Shown here: positions 7,050-15,307 of the stretch, one piece after another | Numbering within the stretch: the first letter of the stretch is position 1 | Layout: each line of letters opens with the position of its first letter | Made by a program: the position numbers and the translations under genes | Notes under the pieces: model-generated | The model's input: the letters and a program-made list of their open reading frames with translations, nothing else | Databases searched by the model: none | What the model was told of the DNA's origin: nothing | Assembly: GCA_964447105.1 (NCBI GenBank) | Contig: CAYURH010000011.1 | Coordinates: 1 to 34,200 of the forward strand | Length of the DNA: 34,200 nt | Reading direction: 5' to 3' | Source: CAYURH01 sp964447105 | GTDB lineage: Bacteria; Patescibacteriota; Saccharimonadia; Saccharimonadales; EFPC-124

Positions 7050-7475
7050 TTATTTCTCCACCTCTACACCCATGCTGCGAGCGGTGCCGGCAATGATTTT
7101 GACTGCGGCTTCTAGGTCGTTGGCATTGAGGGTGTGCATTTTGGCTTTGGCGATTTCTTCCAGCTGAGCGCGGGTGATTTTACCTACTTTTTCAGCGTGG
7201 GGTTTGCCTGAGCCTTTTTGAATCTTGATAGCGTCGCGGATCATTTCGTCCACGGGTTGACCGATGATTACGAAGCTAAAGGTGCGGTCTTCGTACACTT
7301 TGAGGTGCACAATCACATCTTTGCCCATCATGTCTTTGGTTTGGTCGTTAAATGCCTGCACGAAATCCATCAGGTTCAGACCGTGCTGACCCAAAATCGA
7401 ACCCACTGGTGGCCCTGCAGTCGCGCGGCCGCCGGGCAGGCGCATTTTAAGATTGGCTTTGACAACTTTTGCCAT
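7050..7475 (-). CDS. rplK: 50S ribosomal protein L11
   Basis: L11 is part of the GTPase-associated centre of the large subunit. The 141-residue product begins MAKVVKANLKMRLPGGRATAGPPVG, the proline-rich N-terminal domain of L11, and ends with the RNA-binding domain GTARSMGVEVEK. Its length is typical. AAAGGAG precedes ATG 7475; a longer frame upstream to 7514 has no binding site. It heads the rplK-rplA-small-gene operon with its own promoter. Confidence 0.96.
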   Translation of the reverse strand: MAKVVKANLKMRLPGGRATAGPPVGSILGQHGLNLMDFVQAFNDQTKDMMGKDVIVHLKVYEDRTFSFVIIGQPVDEMIRDAIKIQKGSGKPHAEKVGKITRAQLEEIAKAKMHTLNANDLEAAVKIIAGTARSMGVEVEK

Positions 7476-7535
7476 GATTCTCCTTTGTGGTACGAGCGGC
7501 GCGATGCCTCCCACAATTTATGAATTATTTAGTAC

Positions 7536-7541
7536 ATTATA
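7536..7541 (-). promoter_or_regulatory. -10 box of the rplK promoter
   Basis: Minus strand reads CGTTATAATG, a perfect TATAAT at 7541-7536, about 60 nt before the rplK start and downstream of the nusG terminator. No good -35 hexamer is visible, so it may depend on an extended -10 or an activator. Confidence 0.6.
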
Positions 7542-7577
7542 ACGTATTTTTGTGTGATTGGCTAGAGAAGAGATATC

Positions 7578-7612
7578 AAAAACCCGGTATGCACATGTGC
7601 GTCCGGGCTTTT
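7578..7612 (-). terminator. Rho-independent terminator after secE-nusG
   Basis: Minus strand AAAAGCCCGG pairs with CCGGGTTTTT, with an internal GCACATGTGC palindrome, ending in five T. It separates the secE-nusG transcript from the rplK promoter. Confidence 0.85.
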
Positions 7613-7621
7613 GAACATCTA

Positions 7622-7739
7622 TTAGACCACACCTCCGCTGCAGGTCCAGGTGATCTTGTTGATCACCTGACTAGTAAAAGCGGTGTCCATTGAAGCAGAT
7701 ATTGGCGGCGTGATGTCTGGTGCTTCCGGTGTAGTCTAA
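7622..7739 (-). other. Structured gene-free interval at the 3' end of nusG
   Basis: The 220 bases between nusG and rplK have no gene. Within them TTAGACCACACC (7622-7633) and GGTGTAGTCTAA (7728-7739, overlapping the nusG stop) form a long-range inverted repeat with one mismatch. In the middle CAGGTGATC-TTGTT-GATCACCTG (7647-7669) is a perfect 9-bp hairpin. The pieces could fold into a closed structured RNA just before the terminator. No known RNA family was recognised. Confidence 0.45.
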
Positions 7740-8284
7740 ACTTTTTTAACTTGCAGTGCGTCTAATTCTACAGGAGTGTCGCGGCCAAACATGCTGACCA
7801 GCACTTTGATCTTGCCTTTTTGGGTGTCGATTTCGTTGATAGCGCCGTCAAAGCCTTTGAACGGCCCGTCGACAATACTCACTACTTCGCCCACGCTAAA
7901 GTCGATGCGGTGTTTGGGATCATCCACACCCATACGTTTCTTGATTTTGGCCATTTCGTCGTCGCTGACGGGGGTTGGTGTGGTGCCACTGCCTACAAAA
8001 CCGGTCACACCGGGTGTGTTGCGGATAATGTACCAGGCGTCTTCGGTCATTTTCATCTCGACGAGCACGTAGCCTTGGAAGATTTTTTTCTCGACCACGC
8101 GGCGTTTGCCGTTTTTGATCTCGATTTGTTTTTCTTTGGGGACCATGACGTCAAAGATTTTGTCGGCCATGTCTACGGAATCCACACGCTGTTTAATGCT
8201 TTCGGCTACTTTTTCTTCATAGCCGCTGTAGGTGTGAATGGCGTACCATTGGCGAGACGAGTCGTATCGTTGCTGAGCGCTCAT
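7736..8284 (-). CDS. nusG: Transcription termination/antitermination factor NusG
   Basis: NusG binds RNA polymerase and couples it to Rho or the ribosome. The 182-residue product has the NGN domain (WYAIHTYSGYEEKVAESI at residues 13-30, FQGYVLVEM, and NTPGVTGFVG) and a C-terminal KOW domain (FSVGEVVSIVDGPFKGFDGAI). Length and motif order are standard. It starts 1 nt after the secE stop, so the two are co-transcribed and probably translationally coupled. Confidence 0.96.
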   Translation of the reverse strand: MSAQQRYDSSRQWYAIHTYSGYEEKVAESIKQRVDSVDMADKIFDVMVPKEKQIEIKNGKRRVVEKKIFQGYVLVEMKMTEDAWYIIRNTPGVTGFVGSGTTPTPVSDDEMAKIKKRMGVDDPKHRIDFSVGEVVSIVDGPFKGFDGAINEIDTQKGKIKVLVSMFGRDTPVELDALQVKKV

Positions 8285-8285
8285 A

Positions 8286-8582
8286 TTATAAGATTACCTG
8301 TTTAAATAGTTGTTCGAATGCGTAGTCGAGACCCAAGATGTACAAAGCTATCACGACCGTAAAGAGAATCACCGCCAGCGTAAACCCCCATGTTGCGCGG
8401 CGAGTTGGCCAGCGTACTTCGCGGAGTTCTTGGTAGCTCCCTTTGAAATAGCCACCAATGGCGCGAAGCCAGCGCGGTGTGTGAACGTCGCGGCCGAGTG
8501 TTTTGCCTTTGGCAATATTCACTCGTTTGCTCAGTGTTTTGGCTACCTTCTGCTTTTTGGTCGGCTCTGGGGTTTTGGCCAC
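8286..8582 (-). CDS. secE: Preprotein translocase subunit SecE
   Basis: SecE is the essential membrane partner of SecY. The 98-residue product has a basic N-terminal extension, the SecE amphipathic motif GYFKGSYQELREVRWPTRRA and one C-terminal transmembrane helix (TLAVILFTVVIALYILGL). The start is GTG at 8582, preceded by a weak AGAAGGG. Gene order with nusG is the classical one. Expression is probably controlled by a promoter and attenuator-like hairpin just upstream. Confidence 0.93.
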   Translation of the reverse strand: MAKTPEPTKKQKVAKTLSKRVNIAKGKTLGRDVHTPRWLRAIGGYFKGSYQELREVRWPTRRATWGFTLAVILFTVVIALYILGLDYAFEQLFKQVIL

Positions 8583-8600
8583 TGGTGATCCCTTCTACTT

Positions 8601-8625
8601 AAAAACCTACCATAGTCTGGTAGGT
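8601..8625 (-). terminator. Attenuator-like hairpin upstream of secE
   Basis: Minus strand ACCTACCA-GACTA-TGGTAGGT is a perfect 8-bp stem followed by TTTTT, located between the secE promoter and the GTG start. It has full intrinsic terminator form, so part of the transcripts probably end here. Confidence 0.65.
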
Positions 8626-8635
8626 GTATGTGTCA

Positions 8636-8664
8636 AGTGTAGGAGGTTTTAGGGGTTTAGTCAA
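8636..8664 (-). promoter_or_regulatory. Sigma70-type promoter of secE-nusG
   Basis: TTGACT (8664-8659), a 17-nt spacer and TACACT (8641-8636) on the minus strand. The -10 box matches that of the rplJ promoter exactly, suggesting co-regulation of the two ribosomal-cluster transcripts. Confidence 0.75.
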
Positions 8665-8737
8665 GCTTCGACCCTTGGTCATGTTTCGTTCGTGCGAAAC
8701 TCTACGGTGCGCGCAAGAGCCATGGTACGATTAAATC

Positions 8738-10285
8738 ATGAACGTGGTTATGGAACTATGGCTACTGCCTACGCTGGTGGCGGCGGCACTGTTGTTGGCG
8801 GTGACCCACACACGTTTACCGCAGCATAGTCGTGGCCAACGCGTGTTTGGCGAGGTCGCCACCGGGCTGTTGGTGGCTGGCCTGCCGTTTTTGGTGGTCA
8901 CGTCATACCCGTTGTGGGCCAAGATAGGTTTGGTGGTGTTGCATATGTGGTTATTTATTTTGCCCCTGCGGCTGATATTTGGTCGGCTGGACGACGCCTT
9001 TTTGCGAGCGAGTATGTTGGGTAATGTGTTGTTGTGGCTAGGCCTCAATACGGGGATAGTAACTGTCGTGTGGGCAAGCCACGCTTCCCCGGAGTGGTTG
9101 CACGTAGAGTTCGTGCCGCTTATTGGCGCCTGTGTGGCAATTGGATTTATCATGCAGCTCACTTGGGCTTTGCGGCGCTATGGTCTGCGCACATTACGTA
9201 AACCCCTACCACTCGCAAAACTACCAACCGTAAGTGTATGTATTCCAGCCCGCAACGAAGATGCTGTGCTGATGGAGTGTATCCAGTCGGTGGTGGCTTC
9301 CGATTATCCCAAGCTGGAGGTGCTGGTGCTCGACGATTGTTCGCAGGACAAAACGGCCGAGGTGGTGAAGCAATTCGCCCATAACGGTGTGCGATTTGTG
9401 CAGGGTGACACGCCCGCTACTGGCTGGCTGGGCAAAAATCAAGCCATGCAGACGCTGTCGGCGCAGGCTTCGGGCGAACTCCTGATATTTATGGGTGTAG
9501 ACGTGCGACTGCAGCCACACAGTATTAGCCGAATGGTGCATTATGCACTCGCCACGCAGGCGCAAATGGTGTCGGTGGTGCCACAAAATCTGCGTCAGGC
9601 CGATGTGGGCACGATATTTGGCACGCTGCAATATTTTTGGCAAACGGTGTGGCCGCTGAGCAAACGGCATGTGCCGGTCAGTAGTAAGATGTGGCTTATC
9701 AACGCCGGTGTGTTGAAAGAACTGGGTGGTTTCAAATCAGTGCAGCACAAAATCATACCTGAAATGTCGTTTGCCTGCCGTCTGTCGGCGAGCCAGAGTT
9801 ATAGGTTTCTTTTAAGCAACAGCGAGCTGGGTGTGACCGAAGACAAAAAATGGCGTAGCCAGATTGATACGTCGCTGCGCGTGCTCTACCCTACATTCAA
9901 GCGCCAACCGTTTTATGCGCTGCTGGGCATGATGGCGATTGCTGTGTTGCTCGTGACGCCTTTTGTATGGGTGGCGTTGGGCGTGGTGGTGGCTGAGACG
10001 GCAACGTTTTTTGGACTGTCGTGTGTGGCTGCTGTCTTGCTGCTCGTTGCATTTGCCCTGGTGCGTGTGCGGACACACCCTCGTACGTGGTGGTTGGCTG
10101 TAGTGGTATTGCCTGTGACACTGGTGCAAGAAATAGTATTGATTACCGTGAGTGTACTGGGCTACGAATTTGGCGAAGTGAACTGGAAAGGTCGCAACGT
10201 ATGCTACCCTGTTATTTCGGCTGATCCTTTGCCGACTCGGCGGGCTGGAGTGGGATCGTCAGCACAAACGTCGATCCATGGTTGA
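8738..10285 (+). CDS. Membrane family-2 glycosyltransferase (CrtQ/YdaM-like)
   Basis: The 515-residue product has about four N-terminal transmembrane helices, a cytosolic GT-A domain and three C-terminal helices. The GT2 core is VSVCIPARNEDAVLMECI, VLDDCSQDKT, ATGWLGKNQAMQ (a GWxGK motif shared with CrtQ-like transferases) and the DxD-type GVDVR with Asp255. TEDKKWRSQ occupies the acceptor/processive motif region. It probably transfers a sugar to a lipid or surface glycan; the acceptor is unknown. A TACGAT box lies 6 nt before the ATG with no Shine-Dalgarno, so it may be leaderless. Its last 74 bp overlap the 3' end of the convergent histidine kinase. Confidence 0.87.
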   Translation: MNVVMELWLLPTLVAAALLLAVTHTRLPQHSRGQRVFGEVATGLLVAGLPFLVVTSYPLWAKIGLVVLHMWLFILPLRLIFGRLDDAFLRASMLGNVLLWLGLNTGIVTVVWASHASPEWLHVEFVPLIGACVAIGFIMQLTWALRRYGLRTLRKPLPLAKLPTVSVCIPARNEDAVLMECIQSVVASDYPKLEVLVLDDCSQDKTAEVVKQFAHNGVRFVQGDTPATGWLGKNQAMQTLSAQASGELLIFMGVDVRLQPHSISRMVHYALATQAQMVSVVPQNLRQADVGTIFGTLQYFWQTVWPLSKRHVPVSSKMWLINAGVLKELGGFKSVQHKIIPEMSFACRLSASQSYRFLLSNSELGVTEDKKWRSQIDTSLRVLYPTFKRQPFYALLGMMAIAVLLVTPFVWVALGVVVAETATFFGLSCVAAVLLLVAFALVRVRTHPRTWWLAVVVLPVTLVQEIVLITVSVLGYEFGEVNWKGRNVCYPVISADPLPTRRAGVGSSAQTSIHG

Positions 10286-11873
10286 GCCGACTATTAAACG
10301 ACAGTTCAAAGCCTAACTTTTCGGCTAATTTGCGACAGACGTATAGCCCCAATCCGGTGCCGTTGGTTTCGCGCGTGCGATAGTCTTCGGCGCGATAGAA
10401 TTTTTCGAAGATGTGTTTTTGATCTGTTTTGCCAATACCAATGCCGCTGTCTTTGACGGATATGGCAATTGTTTGACCGTTTAGTTTGGCTTGCAAATCC
10501 ACTGTACCAGACGGGGTATATTTAATGGCGTTGGTAATGAGATTCTGTAAAATTTCTTGCAAGTAGAGTTCACTTGTAGTGATGCTTGGCAGTTTGCCCG
10601 CGACATCCAGGTCGAACTGCAGCTTTTTGGCTGTGGCTTGCGGCAAATATTCGTTGTACATATCGCGCAGTAGTTGGGCAATATCTACACTGGTTTTGTC
10701 ACCACCCACGCCGCGTTCGGCACGCGATAGAGTGCCAAGGTCATTTACCAATTTACCCAAGTACATGATCTGGTCGTGTGATTGCTGGAGCGCCTGCAAA
10801 AACACTGCAGGGTCAGTTCCGCGTTCCTGCATGAGCTTCATGTTGGATAAGTTGCCTTCAGCAATGGCGATTGGCGTGCGTAGTTCATGGCTCACCACCG
10901 ACACGAACTCGTCGCGTTCCTGCTCCAAACTTTTTTCTTTGGTGATATCGCGCAGTACAAATATGAAGCCGCGTTCGCCGTCGGTACGATAGCCGGGCTG
11001 TACTGGGGCAATGTTGACATACAAGTGCTGAATTTCACCATCTGACAGTTTGCGAGTAATGTCGCTGCTGTTGGCGAAGAAGTAGTTTTTGGCCGCTTCG
11101 TCGATGATATTAATACGTCGACCTTTGGCGTCGCGAAACTTCACAACGTCGTTGATATTTTTGCTCTCCAGCTCGACGTTGGTGTCCAGAAGGCTCAGTG
11201 CCGCGGCATTGTAAATACGCACAATACCGTTTTGGTCGGTGGTGATCACGGCGTCGCCCATGCTGTTGATGAGTGCCAGTAGTCGGCTACGTTGGAACCC
11301 GGCTTGGTCGCGAGTTTTGGCTAAGTCGGCTCGCTCATGTGCGGTAATGGAGCGCAGCTTGGACAATACGCCACCGGCTACGCAGATGAAAAATAGCAAC
11401 ATTATAATCGAGATTTTTTCGTGTATGTCCAGCGCTGGATGCATGCCAAAACTGACAAGCGCTGTGACTACCAATGTAGACAGGCTTAGTATTGTTGCGC
11501 GCAGGCCAAAATATGTGTCGGTGGCGATGAGCAGTATGAGCCAGCCTACGGTAAATGCGCTATTTACCCCTGAAATAAATAGCAAAAAGAACACACCGAG
11601 CACATGATAGGCGACCGACAAAAACAGATAATCAGTGTAGTTCGGCCCTTTGCGCACCAATATAAAATAGGCATTGGCGATGGCGGTCAGGATAAAGCCG
11701 AGCGAAATCAGCACATAGAACGTGTCGCCAGCATAAAATCGACTGTCTAATATGCCTTCGCGCACCAAAAATCCTAAAGCAATGACGGGGAATGGCATCA
11801 ACGACGCTGTGACGCTGAGCGCATTGAGCAACTGCAAAAAATAAGTGTTGGCGTATTGATCGGGCCGGGGCAT
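10212..11873 (-). CDS. Membrane PAS-domain sensor histidine kinase
   Basis: The 553-residue product has about six hydrophobic segments (residues 15-170), a linker coil, a PAS domain (about 195-310), HisKA with the phospho-acceptor H329 in VVSHELRTP, and a HATPase domain with N-box NLITNAIKY, DSGIGIG and NGTGLGLYVC. It should autophosphorylate in response to a membrane or energy signal. No response regulator gene lies next to it. The upstream YgjP-like gene ends 32 bp before it, and CATAAT lies 11 nt before the ATG. Confidence 0.93.
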   Translation of the reverse strand: MPRPDQYANTYFLQLLNALSVTASLMPFPVIALGFLVREGILDSRFYAGDTFYVLISLGFILTAIANAYFILVRKGPNYTDYLFLSVAYHVLGVFFLLFISGVNSAFTVGWLILLIATDTYFGLRATILSLSTLVVTALVSFGMHPALDIHEKISIIMLLFFICVAGGVLSKLRSITAHERADLAKTRDQAGFQRSRLLALINSMGDAVITTDQNGIVRIYNAAALSLLDTNVELESKNINDVVKFRDAKGRRINIIDEAAKNYFFANSSDITRKLSDGEIQHLYVNIAPVQPGYRTDGERGFIFVLRDITKEKSLEQERDEFVSVVSHELRTPIAIAEGNLSNMKLMQERGTDPAVFLQALQQSHDQIMYLGKLVNDLGTLSRAERGVGGDKTSVDIAQLLRDMYNEYLPQATAKKLQFDLDVAGKLPSITTSELYLQEILQNLITNAIKYTPSGTVDLQAKLNGQTIAISVKDSGIGIGKTDQKHIFEKFYRAEDYRTRETNGTGLGLYVCRKLAEKLGFELSFNSRLNHGSTFVLTIPLQPAESAKDQPK

Positions 11874-11904
11874 AATCTACGCCTATTATGCCACAGCGTA
11901 AGCA

Positions 11905-12609
11905 CTATAGAAACGGATGTTGCTGCTTGAGCTGCCGACGGAGTTGTTTGTAGTTGGGCAGTATGCCTCCTACCAAGTTCCAAAACAGAGTGGAATGATT
12001 CATCTGACGCGTATGACACAGCTCATGTACAAGTACATAATCGATGAGTTCGAACGGCAACTGCATGAGCCAAATATTCAAGCTGATGGTGCCACTGCTC
12101 GAGCAACTTCCCCACCGGGTGCCGGCGGTGCCGAAGCGGATTTTGCTGTAGGCAAATCCATGCTGGCTGGCAAGTGCTTGCAGGCGGCGGCTGAGGTAGG
12201 CTTTGGCCTGGGTGCGCAAAGCTTTGAGTGCGGCGAGTTTGATGATTTGCTGACCTTCGGGCGATTCTTGGTCGATATCCAGTGGGAGCCCCACGTGCAG
12301 TTCGGTGCCGACGAGGCGCGTGCTGCCGTCGCCGGGGCGAATGACCAAACGGTGTGTTTTGCCAATCAGGTCACCGTTACGCAGCACGGCTTGTTGCTTT
12401 TGTAGCGTACCCAGGCTGCTGCGAATGTGGTCGCGGGATTGGTTGAGTAGTTCGTGCGCAAATATAAGTGGTACGCGCGGCGGCATAGATATACGTATGG
12501 CTCCGCTGGCGTCGATACGTAGCCGTACCGAGCGTGCTCCGCGCACCCGCCGCACCCGAATAGTGCCAAATTCGACATCCGTCAGTTGTGTCGTGGGTTT
12601 GAAGAAAAT
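11905..12609 (-). CDS. YgjP/DUF45-family zinc metallopeptidase-like protein, ATT start
   Basis: The product has the zinc motif HELCH in DYVLVHELCHTRQMNHS followed by FWNLVGGILPNYKQ, typical of YgjP/WLM-type (DUF45) peptidases. The N-terminal part (IRVRRVRGARSVRLRID) also fits this family. No ATG or GTG has a ribosome binding site. AAGGAG at 12621-12616 is followed after 6 nt by an in-frame ATT at 12609, and the family's N-terminal strand requires residues upstream of the GTG at 12555. ATT is therefore the best start, giving about 234 residues. The SD overlaps the stop of the preceding kinase gene. A CTG at 12585 is an alternative. Confidence 0.85.
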   Translation of the reverse strand: MFFKPTTQLTDVEFGTIRVRRVRGARSVRLRIDASGAIRISMPPRVPLIFAHELLNQSRDHIRSSLGTLQKQQAVLRNGDLIGKTHRLVIRPGDGSTRLVGTELHVGLPLDIDQESPEGQQIIKLAALKALRTQAKAYLSRRLQALASQHGFAYSKIRFGTAGTRWGSCSSSGTISLNIWLMQLPFELIDYVLVHELCHTRQMNHSTLFWNLVGGILPNYKQLRRQLKQQHPFL

Positions 12610-12619
12610 GATTATCTCC

Positions 12620-13246
12620 TTAGCGGATCATCACACTGCGCCGGGGCGTGGAACTGCCAAATGATCGCGGCGTAGGGCGTGGCTGCTCGGTTTGTTGTTT
12701 GTGTACTTCCTCGGCTTCTTCGGCGTGTGGGGTGGCGAGTTTGCGTAGTACCATTTTGGCTTGGGTGCTGTATGCGTGTTTACCGCTGATCACTACATAT
12801 GTTTCGCGCTGTGGCGGGGCAAATTGTTTGGCGATGGCGGCAAATTGGACAGAGGTGATGCTTTGGTTATAAGCGTCGTCGGGCTTGCTGACACTTCGTT
12901 TGCTGGCGCGGAATTTGGCGGTAGGCTCGTCGGTTTGGACCCAGATAATGAGTGTGCCGTAGCCGGCAGTGTTGGCAAGTTTTTCGAGTGCTTGGCGCTC
13001 GGCGCGACTGTTGCAGAGCCCGTCAACCAAAAAGCTACGCTTGGTTTTGAGTAGTTCCCCTATCTGATAATCGGCCAATGCATGGAGGGCATTTGAGTCC
13101 TCGCCCACCACATGGGCAATGCGATTAGCGCTGACCACGGGCACGCCAAACGTGTCGGAAAACTGGCGTGCAAAAAAACTTTTACCCGCGCCGGGCAACC
13201 CTACGATCATCAGTAACAGTGGACGATTAAGCGAAAGAGTTTTCAT
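12620..13246 (-). CDS. P-loop kinase of the AAA/zeta-toxin-like small kinase group
   Basis: The 208-residue product has Walker A GLPGAGKS at residues 17-24, then SANRIAH, SFLVDGLCNSRAERQ (a Walker-B-like strand) and IIWVQTDEPTAKFRASKR. This order resembles cytosolic small-molecule or RNA 5'-kinases with an arginine-rich lid. The C-terminal 50 residues are a low-complexity Glu/Arg/Pro tail. Substrate unknown. It is followed with overlap by the YgjP-like peptidase gene, so the two are translationally coupled. Confidence 0.75.
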   Translation of the reverse strand: MKTLSLNRPLLLMIVGLPGAGKSFFARQFSDTFGVPVVSANRIAHVVGEDSNALHALADYQIGELLKTKRSFLVDGLCNSRAERQALEKLANTAGYGTLIIWVQTDEPTAKFRASKRSVSKPDDAYNQSITSVQFAAIAKQFAPPQRETYVVISGKHAYSTQAKMVLRKLATPHAEEAEEVHKQQTEQPRPTPRSFGSSTPRRSVMIR

Positions 13247-13295
13247 GATACAAATTGGTCTGGTGTGCTACTTTGTATTGTAACACGACTTCGCA

Positions 13296-15272
13296 TTACC
13301 AAATTTTGGCACGGAGTTCGGGCATGCGATACAGTTTATCTCCTTCGGTAATGTCAAACACTTGGTAGAAGCTGTCGACGTGTTGCAGTATGCCGTTGGT
13401 GCGGAAGTGCTCGTTGGGGTGTGGGTCGCTGAGCGCCAGCTGGCGTGAACGTTCTTCGCGGCTGTGGCCGCATTCGGTGCTGGCATAACTAATGAAGAAT
13501 AGCTGGTGTGGGCTCAACCCGTCTGCGCCAGGGGCATCGAGTTTGTCGCCTTCGGCCGCCACGAGCGCCTGGTGGGCGATTTCGATGCCGCCCAGGTCGG
13601 CAATGCTTTCGCCAATCACCAATTTGCCGCGTAGGTTCAAGCCAGGCAGCACTTCAAAATGGTCGGCGTGGTCGATAACGAGTTGTGCGCGAGCATCAAA
13701 TGCCTTGCGGTCGTGCGGTGTCTGCCACTGTTTCACATTGCCTTCGGCGTCGAATTGGCAGCCCTGGTCGTCGAACCCGTGGGTCAGTTCGTGACCAATC
13801 ACCGTGCCGATGCCGCCCAAATTGGCGGCCAGCGGAGCTTTGGCGTCAAAAAACGGCGGCTGCAGTATGGCTGCAGGGAAACAGATTACCAAACGGTTGG
13901 GGTCGTGATAGGCGTTTACCATTTGTGGGTACATAAACCAGTCGCTGCGTGATGTGGGTTTGTGGAGACGATCTAGCCAGTAGTCGTTACCAAATTCTTC
14001 GGCCGCCACTAAGTTTTCAATATATGATGAACGGCTGATGTGTAGCGTGCTGAAATCGCGCCATTTGTCGGGGTAGCCAATTAATACTTTGATGGCTTCG
14101 AGTTTGCGTATGGCGTATTTTTTGGTGTCATCACGCATCCAGTCCAGCGCCTGTATGCGCTGCTTGTATGTGTCGCGGATGAGCTCTACCATATGGAGCA
14201 CTTGTTTTTTGGATGTTTCGCTGAAGTGTTTTTTGACGTACAGTTCGCCCACTGCTTCACCCAGAGCGTCGTCGACATTGAGCACGACGCGTTTCCAGAG
14301 TGGCATCATTTCGTTGGTACCGGCGAGGATTTTGCCAAAAAATTCGAATTTGAGTTTGGCGTATTTTTCGCTGATGCGACCGTAGTATGGGAGCAGGAAG
14401 TGCCATTTGAGGTAGATTTTCCAGTCTTCTAGTGGGCGGGTGTGAAACTGCTCGTTGATATATTCTAGGAATTCTGGCTGGTCCACGCTGAGTTTGTTGT
14501 CGGGCTGCCAGTGCATGGCTTCGGCGTAGGCGGGCCAGTTGATACGGGAGTAGGATTTTTTGAGGTCGCTGTAGTGGGTTTTGTTGTAGTTGGATTCAAC
14601 ATCGCGCAAGTCCACGCGGCTGCGGCTGATCTTGGCCATCTGCATTTCAAATCCCCACACGGCATCCACAAACATACCGGCGCTCGGGGCGATGTCGGGG
14701 AAAGCGGCAAATACCTGAGCGAGGTGTTCTTTGTAGGCTTTGCGTACGGATTTCATTTTGGCATCAGTTTTCAGGTAGTAATCGCGATCGGGCAATGTGA
14801 GTCCGCCCTGGTGTAGGCGCAGTATGTGTGCGGCGCTGTTTTTGTCGTCGGCGTCGACGATGACGCGCCAAGGGCCGCTCATGCCGCGGCGTTGGAGTTC
14901 ACCGATTACGCGCGCCATATCACTGGCGTTGGTGATGTCGTCGATGATGGCAAAGTGCTGGGCAATAAAATCCAAATGCGCTGGCTCGTAGTCGTCTACG
15001 TGCATGCCGGTGTGGTAAAGGTCACGCGCCTGTTGCGCCACGCTACCTTCGGCGAGGTCGGGTTGGTCCTGTAGCTCTTCGTAAATATGCTTCAGATTGG
15101 CCATGGCTTCGTCGTTGAGCACATTGAACGTGCCCCAACGGCTTTCGCTGGGTGGGATGGGGTTGGCGTCAAGCCAGCGCTGGTTGACGTAGCCAAAAAA
15201 ATTATCTTGTGGACGAATGGTGGCGCTCAGGCGCTCCGGATAACTAAAATGCGTGTGAGGTGTTTTGGTCAT
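13296..15272 (-). CDS. pepO: M13 family (neprilysin/PepO-like) zinc endopeptidase
   Basis: The 658-residue product carries the M13 signatures: HELTH with H494, E495 and H498 in VIGHELTHGFDDQGCQFD, the third zinc ligand E555 in ESIADLGG, and the C-terminal SDPHPNEHFRTNG substrate-binding block. No signal peptide or anchor is present, so it is probably cytosolic like bacterial PepO. The canonical ENIAD is ESIAD and the usual terminal CW is IW, both modest changes. A promoter inside the end of the upstream kinase gene places the transcript start almost at the ATG. It probably degrades imported peptides. Confidence 0.95.
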   Translation of the reverse strand: MTKTPHTHFSYPERLSATIRPQDNFFGYVNQRWLDANPIPPSESRWGTFNVLNDEAMANLKHIYEELQDQPDLAEGSVAQQARDLYHTGMHVDDYEPAHLDFIAQHFAIIDDITNASDMARVIGELQRRGMSGPWRVIVDADDKNSAAHILRLHQGGLTLPDRDYYLKTDAKMKSVRKAYKEHLAQVFAAFPDIAPSAGMFVDAVWGFEMQMAKISRSRVDLRDVESNYNKTHYSDLKKSYSRINWPAYAEAMHWQPDNKLSVDQPEFLEYINEQFHTRPLEDWKIYLKWHFLLPYYGRISEKYAKLKFEFFGKILAGTNEMMPLWKRVVLNVDDALGEAVGELYVKKHFSETSKKQVLHMVELIRDTYKQRIQALDWMRDDTKKYAIRKLEAIKVLIGYPDKWRDFSTLHISRSSYIENLVAAEEFGNDYWLDRLHKPTSRSDWFMYPQMVNAYHDPNRLVICFPAAILQPPFFDAKAPLAANLGGIGTVIGHELTHGFDDQGCQFDAEGNVKQWQTPHDRKAFDARAQLVIDHADHFEVLPGLNLRGKLVIGESIADLGGIEIAHQALVAAEGDKLDAPGADGLSPHQLFFISYASTECGHSREERSRQLALSDPHPNEHFRTNGILQHVDSFYQVFDITEGDKLYRMPELRAKIW

Positions 15273-15279
15273 GCATATT

Positions 15280-15307
15280 ATTGTATGAGTCTAGAGCAGA
15301 ATCTCAA
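15280..15307 (-). promoter_or_regulatory. Promoter of the M13 peptidase gene
   Basis: TTGAGA (15307-15302), a 16-nt spacer and TACAAT (15285-15280) on the minus strand. The ATG lies 7 nt beyond the -10 box and has no Shine-Dalgarno. The -35 box is inside the last codons of the histidine kinase. Confidence 0.6.

Noticed and set aside
7622..7739. SRP (4.5S) RNA or similar known RNA
   Set aside because: The conserved GGUCAGG/GGAAGG-AGCAGCC apical motif is absent.
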